From: Zhengitettix transpicula
Lineage: Eukaryota; Arthropoda; Insecta; Orthoptera; Tetrigidae
Direction: 5' to 3'
DNA length: 64,000 bases
Assembly (NCBI GenBank): GCA_037074705.1
Contig: CM073591.1
Location: 1,542,087 to 1,606,086, forward strand
Shown piece by piece: positions 46,401 through 56,602 of the stretch. The notes under the pieces were generated by a model, which made no database searches, was not told the origin of the DNA, and worked only from the letters and a program-made list of their open reading frames with translations. The position numbers were made by a program, and so were the translations under genes. The stretch's first letter is position 1. Each line of letters begins with the position of its first letter.

Positions 46401-49299
46401 TGATCTCAGGTCATGGTCTGCGGACATCAGGAGCTCCCACAGTGCGCGGTGGTTGCCCCCTGTCATGGCCGCCACGTGCAGCGGGGAGCGTCCGCCGCGG
46501 TCCAGGGACGCCGACGACAAACACTCCCGCGCGCTGTCAACGTCTCCCCGCGCCACCGCCACGTGCAGCGGACACTTTTCAAACAGCCGCCAGTTGAAAG
46601 TCGACGTCACCAGTTCCTTGTCCAGCTGAAACAAGACGCCACCCAGAAGCTCATCGGAACAATGTTGCCAATTCTCCGCTAGCCATAAACCTAGAAAATA
46701 CTCAGCGAAGATTCTGTGAACAAATTCAAAATTATCTCCCGTGTTGACGACAAACCCAGTTTTGTCATCAGGGATTTTATTAGAAAACCTGAAATTTTTG
46801 TGTTCTTGAATGGGAAGTTGATTCTTGGCGGCCAATTCCTGGAGGTTTTGGAATTGCAGTGCTGTATAATTCTCATATAATCTCTGCACTCCAGCAACGC
46901 AAGGATCAACGCAAAATTTCTCGACCACTCCCCGTTTTAAGATCTGGTCAAAACACAGCTGGCACAGAAACACCCTGCTCCAGGGACTGTCGCTGTTTAT
47001 TGAATTCTCAGGCTGCTGTTGTAGAATAACTTCCGCGGCCGCCTTACATAGGGCAGGGATTTCTAAAATTGGGCCGCAAATCTGAGACAGAGTAGACATT
47101 ACACTCACATCAACAAACTCCTCGTGCGTGTGCAAGAACTTATTTAGAAACAGCTGTTGTTCCTCATCGTGGAAAATTGGAAGGGTGAAGGCCTTCGTTC
47201 TGAGCGAATCCTCGACGTTCTTGGTGGTAACGCGCCTCGTAGTCACGACCATCTGCCTGAACCTCACATTCTCTGTGATTTCCCTCAGAAGATTGCAGCA
47301 TTTGGTCGTGTAATCAGGGCTTATTTCGTCGAAGGCGTCGAGGAAAATAAAGACATTGCCGCTGACATGAAACGAGTGATCGAGGAAGAAGTCCTCCAGA
47401 TCGTTGCGGGTAGGAGACAGGCCCCTTCGCAGAAATTCTTTCACGTTTCGCGGGTTGTCCTTGAAACTTCTCTCCTTGATAAACTCGCTGTGTCTTCCCA
47501 TGTCGACCCGCAGGACCCAGGCCTCCGGAAAGCGCTCCTTAACACGGGTGCACATCCAGGTAACAAACGTTGACTTACCGATTCCTGGGTCACCCTCCAC
47601 GACTATGATCTTCTGATCGCTGGTCCATGTCATTGGAACGATCTCTGTCACATTATCATACTCGCTTTCCTTTCCCAAATGCCCCCAAATCCCTCGCACG
47701 CCGTATTCAGAGCACAGCTTTCGAAGCTGATATTTTGAAAGTGCCTCATTAATGAAAGTAGCTCCCTGAACTTTTCCTGTCCTTTTAAGGCCTCTTAACT
47801 TTGAATTTTTCACACCAACTGGATGTGTAAATTGGATGGGTATTAATTTTTCGAAACCAATTAGAGTATTCCTGTATCTCAACGAATCAAAGGTAACGAT
47901 GTAAGGAGATATTCTTTCCAGGCACCTGGGGACATGGTACGCCACGGCTGAAGGTAGGTCGTGCCCGAGTTTAACCGCGGTTGTAGCCTGGCAAAGTGAT
48001 TCGATGACTCGGTCGCCAATGACGCCACACACGTCTGAGCTACCAACGACGTCTCTCAGCTCCACTTGTTTGCCCTGGAGCTCCACACCCTTCGACAGCA
48101 GTCTCTCCTGAGTCGCGGCATCTAGACACGGCCACGTCACGCCAGCTGGAATGACCGTCCAGTCGTAACCCGTTGGCGCCCCGTAGGCGATGACGACTAA
48201 GAACCTTCCACGATGCCTGCTGACAGCCGACTCCAGTCTCTTCAGTAGCGTCTCTGGATGCTCTTGTTCCTCCGTGCACATGTCCACTACGATAGTGTCA
48301 CAAGCGGCCGATCCCCACAACGTCTCAACTTCCTCAAAGACATCTGCGACGGATTTAACGTCAAGAAACAGTCCATTACTCCGCGCTTTAAACAGTCTCA
48401 CTTTGGTGACATTTGCCTGATATTTGTCCTTCACTGAAAGCCAACTCTTCTGCGTGACACGTTGAATATGGTTTATGTCTTGGAGGGCCGCTCGAGAAAA
48501 ATCAAGGTCCAACAGCCGAGCGGCATTTGCGACTCCTGTATTCAAACGTGCGAATTGAATGGCCAAGATTTTGTTCCACTCCTCAGAGTCTGCAGAGAGA
48601 TAACGACCTTCCTTCTTCTCGCTCCACCATTCTTTTACCAAACGTTTGAACTCCATGTTGAGTGAACGCGCAACTTCCGGTGCCGCCAGATGCAGCACTT
48701 TCCTGAATTCATCCTCTAGATATCCGTCGGCCGTCATGTTGTTCATCTGTCCTGAACACACAAGCAAGCGGCTGAGGAAGTCCGGCGTTTCCTGTCTTTC
48801 AGGAAGCCCTACCTGCGTTGAATCGAGGATCCGTTGTACGCGTCCTTGAGTGTGTAACAAGTCACGCAGGTGCCTCGCCCATGAAGCGTCCACGACATCT
48901 GGCGTTGATACGCATCTTCCGCGCGTGCTGTTCGTGTATAGCACCAGAGTGACTTGCTGTACCTCGACCTGCCGCTCTTCCACTTTTGTTGAAGGCTCCC
49001 ATTGTCGTCTGATCTTCTTGAACGATTTGAAGTAGTGCGAGAAATGGAAGGGCTGGCATCTTAAATCGTCCTTGTGCTTGGCCTGGAGCAATATGGCCCT
49101 GTATTTCCTACCTTGGTCTTCCTCGAGTCTGTAGAGAAGGACGACGTCGTCGAACCTTCCGGCGTCAGCGTGGTTGCTGGCGAGGAAAAAGTCACTCGTG
49201 AACCTGAGGGCGCGGAGGAAGATCAGGCAGCAGAGGGAGACCTCGTAGTCCTGACCGCTGGTGTTTGTGGCCCAGTGTGTCTTCAGGTACTTCGGACTC
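43473..49299 (-). CDS. NACHT NTPase with ankyrin repeats and Mrr/Cap4-like N-terminal motifs
   Basis: One open exon of about 1,940 codons; residue numbers count from the upstream limit of the frame at 49355. GQDYE (34-38), FDD (68-70) and QAKHK (91-95) have the order and spacing of a PD-(D/E)XK nuclease core with a QxK variant, as in Mrr and Cap4 nucleases. NACHT follows: Walker A GDPGIGKST (588-596), Walker B FIFLDAFDE (669-677), TTRR (705-708) and the C-terminal FVHRIFAEYF motif (878-887). From about 926 to 1950 there are about 30 ankyrin repeats of 33 residues. Such proteins are STAND-type switches: repeats sense, ATP-driven oligomerisation activates the N terminus. NACHT and ankyrin calls are certain; the nuclease call is inference. 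There is no in-frame ATG before residue 204, so the start lies in an upstream exon. A 61-bp intron (49300-49360) fits, and the true exon probably begins at 49299. Expected cytosolic. Confidence 0.9.
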
Positions 49300-49360
49300 C
49301 TGCAACGAAGTAGGATCCTCGTTACACTACGACGCCACTTTATTGTAGCAACCAACTTAC
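49300..49360 (-). other. Putative 61-bp intron at the 5' end of the NACHT-ankyrin gene
   Basis: On the minus strand, CTAAG|GTAAGT at the upstream side and TTCGTTGCAG|GAG at the downstream side. Joining keeps the frame (AG+G AGT CCG). The intron itself is open in the same frame, so reading through is not excluded, but that would provide no ATG. Confidence 0.55.
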
Positions 49361-49371
49361 CTTAGGTCAGG

Positions 49372-49840
49372 TAGTCTACTTGGGTGCGCGGCGTTGCCCG
49401 GGTTGTAATATTTCCATAACCCCGATTCTACTTCAATCTCGTTTGCTTTGGTATTACTTTACGTAACGCACCTCGTTTTGAGTCCCTAAATATACTCACC
49501 TCCAATGCCGAAAGGAGTAAAACTCGTTGACCCCCGAAACAGTTTCATTCCACGAATATATCGACTGTTTTAACATAACCTAAAATTACTACCCCCCCGC
49601 TACTGTGGGTTAAATGAAAAGTATTTATTCGACGCAAAATCAGCCGATTACATTTCTTGAATATTTCTCCCTCCACCCAGCCCCTCCCACCACAGTGCAT
49701 CGACCAGGTTGACATAATAAAACTCAGAGACATCCATAACCCCGGATTCTACTCGAATTTCGTTTTTTTGCGTTATTTTTAAGGGGGTTCCCCTCCGAAA
49801 CACGAAAGGTGTTGAAGTTATACACGGAAAAACAGAAAGA
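49372..49840 (-). mobile_element. Helitron-like element abutting the NACHT-ankyrin gene
   Basis: On the minus strand the sequence runs into ACAACCCGGGCAACGCC and then GCGCACCCAAGTAG, a decayed version of the family's hairpin-CTAG end, within about 15 bp of the putative splice donor at 49360. Internal units of the family lie at 49430-49830. Confidence 0.55.
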
Positions 49841-50446
49841 AAGAGGCAGTTAAAGAGATGACGTGAAACATCGTGTAGGAGATTTTAGTTTTTCTTGGTT
49901 TCTTTGTTTTCTTCGCTTGGAGTGAATCTCTACATCTTTTTTTCTGATCTTCTAGACGTTGTTCAACGTCACCTCTTTAACCTTCATATTTCTTTCTATA
50001 TTTCTTGTTTTCTTTGCCTGTTTTTCAACTTTTTCTAGCTCACATATCTACTCCCTGACAATGGAATACCTAAATAATCTAAAAAAAAAATTTTGTTACG
50101 TTTCGACCTTTCTGTAGGCATTTGTCAAACACTGGTTGAAGCCAAAATAAAGCTAGAGAATTTTTCCCTTTGTTCCACAGAGTCTTGCAGACATGTCGAC
50201 ATAGCAGTATTATTTCTTCTGGTACATCAGAGACATTGTTACTGGTTTTGATCCTCAAGCGGATGGACGGAAGCGAGCAATCGTAAAGACTCACCTCTCG
50301 ATTCTCGATGTTGGTTGTTCTTCGGACTTGTTCCGCACAGTGTTGCCGATGATTCGCGGTGATTCCTGAAAATCACTGTACAGCTGAGGGGGACTATTAT
50401 GTAAGATCCACCTCACAGATGAAGAGAGACACACTTACCATCGTTG
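49841..50446. other. Gene-free stretch
   Basis: Pyrimidine-rich in its first half. A strong donor-like AACGATG|GTAAGTGTG lies on the minus strand near 50432-50447, with a stop codon just before it in the only long frame; a non-coding 5' exon of the NACHT-ankyrin gene ending there is conceivable. Confidence 0.35.
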
Positions 50447-50878
50447 CTACGAGCGCGACCGGTCAAGTGATCGTCCAAGATTGCAAATGTCCGCGGAAGG
50501 AATAAACAGACGGCCTAATCTTATCTCCGTAATCATATCAGATAACCGCTCCTTTGTCCCACTCACAGGTTTTGATGATCGAGCCTGCTTTCCTCTTCTG
50601 AATGCGCCATTGCCAGATCTACAACAATTCCCTTTGTTGCACACGCAACGCGACTCTCCACTGATTGCTTGACACGTTTTTATTTCAGAGATAATCGACT
50701 GGTGCTGATGATGTTCATCCACTGTCCGCGGACTGTTGAAGGACGAACTGTCGCTGGAGTCTAGTGCCAATGACCCCTCGCCACAGTGGCGACAGACTTT
50801 GGGCTGGTCCAGTCTCGCCTTACTCGAGGGTCGAGAAAGCATGACTTGTTTTTGGGATTGGATACTACGCAATAACAT
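50447..50878 (-). CDS. Hypothetical Cys-containing open frame
   Basis: 143 codons ending with TAG at 50447. The sequence is clearly more GC-balanced than its AT-rich surroundings. It contains KVCRHCGEGSL near residue 27 and a CVCNKGNCC cluster near residue 80, with Ser- and Arg-rich regions. I recognise no family. A donor-like CCT|GTGAGTGG lies inside, so part of it may be an exon of an unseen gene, or the whole may be a transposon remnant. Confidence 0.25.
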   Translation of the reverse strand: MLLRSIQSQKQVMLSRPSSKARLDQPKVCRHCGEGSLALDSSDSSSFNSPRTVDEHHQHQSIISEIKTCQAISGESRCVCNKGNCCRSGNGAFRRGKQARSSKPVSGTKERLSDMITEIRLGRLFIPSADICNLGRSLDRSRS

Positions 50879-51090
50879 TCATACCTTTTAAAATACTTAC
50901 GCAAAAACTGCAGTGGAGTTGATAAATGTTTTATTTTCTGAAGAATTATTTTATCTCCGTTAAACAATTTCATAAGTAACCTGAAAATTTGGTGAATTTT
51001 AAAGATTTAAATTAAATTAATAATCGTAAAAGGTGGAGTTAACATATACATCACGTGTGGTAAACAAAATAGAATTTTAATTGCTTAAAT

Positions 51091-52397
51091 TGTAGCGCGA
51101 TAGTTTTATTATTGATATATATATATATTGTAATAACCAGCTCAGAAGGACAGGAATTCTGGTCTTATTTTTGTCAGATTTGTTTACGACCTTCAGTGGT
51201 TGGTACATATAAAAAAATAATGATAAAATTACGGATAAGTGACCTTTAGAGAGGCGAAGAACTAATAATTGGGGCAGCTCTTAGGGCTAATTGGTTGTGA
51301 CCAACATCTGGACGACGGGGTCCTAAAGGCATAATCACAGAAGGTTGTTGGACGATGTAATTATTTTAAAAGGAAACGTTTAATTTAATTGATTGAGTGG
51401 CTCTCGGAGCGGGAGAACGGCAACAGATGGTGTTTGTTTGGCGAATGTGGGAATGCAAAAAACTGTGAAAACAAGGGAAGATTCTGGAGCCCGGATATAA
51501 AGTGAGTGTGTGGACCTGAGAGCGTGTAAGTTTATTTTTCTGAGTTTAATAATTGTAAATTGTTAATAAAGGGTAAAAAGTGTCAGATTTCGTTTCAATC
51601 GTTTCTTTTCGTTTCAATCATTTCGTTTTCATTTCTTGTCACTGTATTTGTTTAATTGTAACATTTTGCTCCGTTTCCTTATCAACCCAGTAAAGACCTT
51701 GAGGGTACCGAGTCCAATTATTTAAAATGTATTCTAGGTAAATAAAATAGTTTTTATTTGATAAAATTTCATTATTTGTGTAATTGAAAATTGTGTTTTA
51801 ATAAATGATAATTGTTTGTTTAAATTGGTAGTTATATTTAATTTGATGTATTGCATAAAATGGCTACCATAACGTGGGACAAATTTCATTAATCAAAAAT
51901 TTATTAGTGTTTATTACAATGTATATATATATTTTATTTTAATGTAATTATATATTAGCAAGGGTTGAGAGCTTGACCAGGCGCCGCCGTGACGGAGAGA
52001 TATTCCCTGAGGTCTGGGCGTAGGCCCGTAGGGTGTTGACCCTCGGAAGTTACCTTGACTGTCGCACCGTGGGAAACGTCTCTCCAAAAATCCCAGAAGT
52101 TTAATTAACACGTGACTGGCTGAACCAATCAACCAGAGGACTCGGAGAGATCGAGGGTGCCACATGATCACGGCCAACGCGAGGTAACTGCCAAGTGTCT
52201 CAATCCTTGACGCGCCCGGGGGAATTACCGTAAACTATGGTTTAACTTGGGATTAAGGAATCCGATTGTTTTGCCTGGATAACTCAGCACGCATGATTTG
52301 TATTTATTTTAATTTTAATTGTCCATGTTTACTTAAATAATTAATAAATTTTTGTAAATATCCCTTTACTTTATCATTTAATAAACCTATCACCACA
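51091..52397 (+). mobile_element. DNA transposon T1, copy interrupted by a T2 insertion
   Basis: The left end TGTAGCGCGATAG (51091) and right end CCTATCACCACA (52397) form imperfect terminal inverted repeats of about 28 bp, flanked on both sides by the 4-bp duplication AAAT (51087-51090 and 52398-52401). The body resumes at 51920 after a nested element. Without the insert the copy is about 515 bp. No transposase. Confidence 0.7.
51128..51919. mobile_element. TA-inserting DNA transposon T2, copy c, nested in T1
   Basis: Starts TTGTAATAACC and ends TTTATTACAA, set in the TA run of T1. Near its right end, in reverse orientation, it has the AAATTTGTCCCACGTTATGG block shared with copies a and b. 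792 bp, no coding. Nesting shows T2 moved after T1. Confidence 0.65.
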
Positions 52398-52733
52398 AAA
52401 TAAAGGGATTAAACACTTCTTTAAAAATGAAAATTACAAAAAGAAATGATTACAGCAGGCATTAAAATTGCAAAATCCCTTTTATTTTAATTTCTCCTTA
52501 TGTTGCAGCAGACTTAGATTCACAAGACACAGAGTGTTCTTCCTCTCATGATGTCCAACACTACACGCTGTCACATAAGTACCTTCAACTGCCACCATGG
52601 CAGGTGCTTCTACATATTCACATCAAGTTCATTTTTTTCAATTATAATTATAATGCATTTTTATTTTAATTCGCCGATTAGGGACATGAAGTGTTTTTCA
52701 TATTTTTTTGCGTTAGCAGAACGAGATTAACAA

Positions 52734-52842
52734 ATGGCGGACGGCGGCCCCTGCAACCTCCTCAGAGAAACGTCACTGCGGCTAATGACGGTAATGTGGA
52801 GAACGTTCCCCCCTAGTTACCATGTCAACGTGATGGACGACG
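52734..52842 (+). CDS. Candidate orphan first coding exon
   Basis: ATG in good context (AACAAATGGCG), 36 codons open, ending in GACGACG|GTAAGC, a good donor in phase 1. The translation starts MADGGPCNLLRETS and matches no family I know. No partner exon was identified, so this may be chance. Confidence 0.2.
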
Positions 52843-53859
52843 GTAAGCAAAGTCCTCATCAGCAAGGTCGTGACACTTGACGGATCTCACCTTTCCTTTA
52901 TCTGTGTATTATATTATTTATCTACTCTCGTAATCGTAAAGATGATTAAAAGGTAAACAACTTACCTTTGATACAGAAATATCTTCTGAGTGTTGGTAAC
53001 ACTAATAAAAAAATATATACATCAGACAATTTTAAGATAGAAAAACTAATTTATTAATGTAAAAATTATTTACTAAATATCTTCAACACTCACCAGAATA
53101 ATTTGAAGGTTACTTTTATAATTGAACAGAACAAATCCATTTTTCAGACCTTTTGATAGCCAAGTAACAATAAATTAATAACCAATTGGTTACAAAAGCC
53201 AACATATTCAAAGTTGCGTTCTCAAATTACAAAAAAAAAATCATGGCTTATGGTTTAGTAGGTGAAGCTATTAAATTATCTCATATCAGGGGAACGGCGG
53301 GGGGGGGGGGGCACTTAAGGAAAAAATTAAAATCGTTGTTCAAGTACATTTTTTTTAAGTACTAAAAATATATTTGTAGCAATTAATGGAGCGAACATGA
53401 CGTCACGTGCAGTGTTGCCAGCTTCTTACATGAGGAATTAGTCGGGGCCTCGCCTAAATTATTAGATTTAAAATTTAAAAAATATTTCCTTGTTGTTTAA
53501 AACTCGTATAATTCTATAAAGTTTAACAATTCCTCAATGTCCGCTCAAGTGCCCCCAACCTTCACAATTTTCCCTGCATTCCTCATCTGCTTTATCTTTA
53601 GAGGTGCTTGGTGTAGGATTTTCATAATTAAATATTTTTATTGTTCATGACGGTCATCTTTGGTTTGTTTTTCGAAAATTTTGACTTGTTACCTTATCTG
53701 TTTTTCTTTTTGTTTTAGATTTTCTGTCACACTCGCGCTCTCTCTCTCTCTTTTCAGTCAACTTTTTGTTTTTTATTGGAGTCGCGATGTTAATATTTCG
53801 CTTCTCTCTGCCTTTCGTTTCCGACTCGCCAATCTCGTTTCGCTGCAGGAGGAAGGCAC
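52843..53859. other. Gene-free AT-rich stretch
   Basis: Contains a G-run near 53299-53311 and a CT microsatellite near 53737-53752. No coding signal. Confidence 0.4.
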
Positions 53860-54252
53860 GTCGGCCTGCTCCGGGGTCACAGACCTTGGGCATACGGTAA
53901 GAGTTGTTCCCTGTTCCCATTGGAACAGTCGGCCAGCTGCCTCGTAAACTGTTCGAGGCACGGAGAAAGGGAATGCTGCGTCCCCACAGAAAACACCTCT
54001 CTCGCCATCCAGGGAAGGACGTGGGACAAGTACCAAATGCCCGACCTACCCGATGCAAGTTATTCTAGTGTTTGTCCTGCATTACTTTTAGGATTTTGGT
54101 GAGTAGGATCCTTAAACTATACCCCCTGGGGGCCCTAGTTAACCCTTGGCTACCTTCCTCTACCCTTCCGCATCCCCCCTTTCAAATCCCTTCCTGTGCC
54201 ATTAAAAGGGAGTTGCCACCACGTGGGTCACCCTCGTGTAGCCTGTTACCCT
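53860..54252 (+). mobile_element. Structured poly(A) retroposon copy R13 (5'-truncated)
   Basis: Plus-oriented, beginning at GGCCTGCTCCGGGGTCACAG and complete to GTAGCCTGTTACCC. The internal stem is CTGTTCC-CATT-GGAACAG. It is followed by composite-repeat sequence, as with R6 and R11. Confidence 0.8.
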
Positions 54253-54400
54253 AATAATAAAGTTGATATTTAGAATCCCCCACACGTGTGTAACTATAAG
54301 CCAGTAGTTTTAGTAATGTCCGCCTGAAGGCTGCACAGACGTGACGTGACAGACCGCAGTCACGCTTCATCTTTGTGGCCCGCACGTGACGTGTCTGAAC
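54253..54400. repeat. Composite dispersed repeat, right flank of R13
   Basis: GATATTTAGAATCCCCCACACGTGTGTAACTAT and GCAGTCACGCTTCAT match segments near 17437 and 7395. Confidence 0.5.
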
Positions 54401-54994
54401 CTTGACCTGGTTCCGGGAGCAGGGCGTGGCATCCTACTACGCCTAGATATTTCCCTCAGAGGAATTTGCGGGGCAGAGAAGGAAGGTAGTGAAGTGAAAG
54501 CGCGGAGCGGTGTTAGTCCCGCCCCCGACGGACCAATCCCCGCGCAGACACGAGGCTTAATTACGCCAGTGTGTCTTATCCCGTGACGGAGGCGATTGGC
54601 CGCGGCTGAGGCACATTAACGCGGTCCTCCGCCTCCGTCTGCGCCTCCAGCGTAACAGACACGTGCCTACTTTGTAGACGACAGCGGGCGCGAGGAATAA
54701 CAATAGTGCAACACATTCGCTTAGTTTACACGAAGAGAAAAACACGGCGATGGAAGGACGGAATTTATTGGAATTAAACCGAATACGATCGACGCACGCA
54801 CAGTGGACAAGTTGCTACGGACGCGCCGACAATACTCAGAGAAGAGGAAGAGAGAAGCCGACTGATGCAGAGTCGTTGTCTTGGAGAATATCACCGGCAA
54901 ATCTACGTCCACCCTTCTTCTTCTTGCTGTTTGCGTGTGTCGATTAGGCACATTGGCCTCTACAGTCCGCTAGTGGTGTTTTGTTTTCTGCATC
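54401..54994 (+). promoter_or_regulatory. GC- and CpG-rich region, possible promoter
   Basis: Clearly richer in CpG than its surroundings, with CCGCCCCCGAC-type motifs near 54520, and leading into the candidate first exon at 54995. No TATA box. Tentative. Confidence 0.3.
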
Positions 54995-55073
54995 ATGCCG
55001 GCCGTGGTGTTGGTCGACGCTCTGCGTGGCTCAGTGTCGCCGTTTGTCCTGCAAGACAAGGGTGGGATAAAGG
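54995..55073 (+). CDS. Candidate orphan first coding exon (MPAVVLVDALRGS...)
   Basis: ATG at 54995, 26 codons without interruption, then AAGG|GTAAGTG, a near-consensus donor in phase 1. The hydrophobic then polar short peptide is not recognised. The CpG-rich sequence upstream supports a real 5' exon. It cannot splice in frame onto exon 2 of the GPCR (phase 0), so it would belong to another gene whose remaining exons are not visible here. Confidence 0.3.
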
Positions 55074-55998
55074 GTAAGTGCCCTCTTTTTTTTTGGCGTG
55101 GAGTTTGGGAGTCCTGTTTTTTTTGTGCGAGGGGAGAGATGGAACCTCTTTTTTTCTTAGCGAGGTAGGCGTAGGTTTGTGATATCTATTGTCAGAGTAT
55201 TGTATGGGATTTTTTTAAGGACGAAAGGGTGGGGTATTTGAAACTGTTTGCGGGAAGGAAAAGACGACGACGGCGGTTTTTTTGTCTTGTCTATGTCTGT
55301 TATTTAGTCTTTCGTCTGGTAATTAAGTCTCATGTTGTTTAAGGTTTTCATGGTGTAGTGGTAAGTTGGGTTTGTGTCGGGGGCCAAAATTCAGTTCAGG
55401 GTCTGTCAGTGGTAGGCTTTGTCTGTAGTCTGTGGTAGTGGCTGTATGTCTTTGGCTGCTAGGTGGTAGAGCGTCTCGTTGCTGGTCCTGGGAGCCACTC
55501 TGCATGCTGTCCTGAGGACTTTCCGTTGGATTATGTTCATTTTTATTATTGATTTTGTGGAGGCAGTCAGTAGGAGGGGGTAGCAGAACAGTATAACTGG
55601 TGCGACAGAAAATCCTGACTATGTTTTAGCTTTTGGCGGCCATTGCTTAATTATTATTGGATCCCCACTTTGGGTTTAATATAGTGAGGGAACTTCCCCT
55701 CCTTGGAAAGGTGGAAGAAATCGGCAGAGTCACTCTTTGACGCTCACTTGAAGGTTCTTTTCCGTCATTAAAACTTTCTGGTTTTAAACTGCAAGAGTTG
55801 TGTTCGAAATTCAACTACCTTCTCTGAGCCTGACTGCTAAGGCACTCTCGAACACTAAAAGTCTTATTTTGTCAAAAAGCACAGAGACTGTTTTAATATT
55901 TTCGGTTCCCGTAATATCGTTTATTAAATCAGTCGTAACGATTCCTCATCCAGACCAAACGAACTAGAAATAAGGAATATACAAAACATAGTTTGTAT
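55074..55998. other. Gene-free stretch
   Basis: T- and G-rich after the candidate donor. TGGTGTAGTGG near 55351 fits a tRNA A box, but no B box or cloverleaf follows. Confidence 0.35.
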
Positions 55999-56602
55999 TG
56001 TAGCGAGATAGTTTTATTATTGATATATATATATTTAACTTTAATATAATTAGATATTAGCAAGGGTTCAGAGCTTGACCAGGCGCCGCCGTGGCGGATA
56101 GATAATCCCTAAGGTATGGACTTAGGCACGTAGGAAGTAAACCATGGACTCTCGCACCGTGGGAAACGTCTCTCCAAAAATCCCAGAAATTGAATTAACA
56201 CGTGACTGCCTGAACCAATCACATTCAGGAAAGATGGATCGAAAATTCGTCGAGACCATCGATATTTCACATCCAGCGAAGGGGCTGTAACGAAAGGGTT
56301 GAAGAGACTCCTCGCCATGGCCGGACTAGCATCATCCAGAGCACTCGGGGAGAACGAGGGTGCCACATGATCACGACCAGAGATCAACGCGAGGTAACTG
56401 CCAAGTGTCTCAATCCTTGACGCTCTTGGAGGAATTACCGTAAACCATGGTTTAACTTGGGATTAAGGGATCCGATTGTTTTTCCCGGATAACACGCATG
56501 ATTTGTTTTTATTTTATATTATTTTTTTCATATTCAGTTAAGTAATTAATAAATTCTGGAAAATATCCCTTTACTTTATCATTTAATAAACCTACCACTA
56601 CA
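55999..56602 (+). mobile_element. DNA transposon T1, intact copy (604 bp)
   Basis: Ends TGTAGCGAGATAG and CCTACCACTACA form imperfect inverted repeats; the flanking 4-bp duplication GTAT (55995-55998 and 56603-56606) is perfect. No open frame of note: a MITE-like non-autonomous element. A 4-bp target duplication occurs in Sola1, Chapaev and Academ groups; I cannot choose between them. Confidence 0.75.

Noticed and set aside
10680..54252. Open frames of 60-140 codons beginning MSHALP or containing GRAWDKY
   Set aside because: They lie inside the retroposon copies, in both orientations and different frames, with frameshifts between copies; not genes.
55345..55420. Possible tRNA or tRNA-SINE (TGGTGTAGTGG A box)
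   Set aside because: No B box at the right distance and no cloverleaf.
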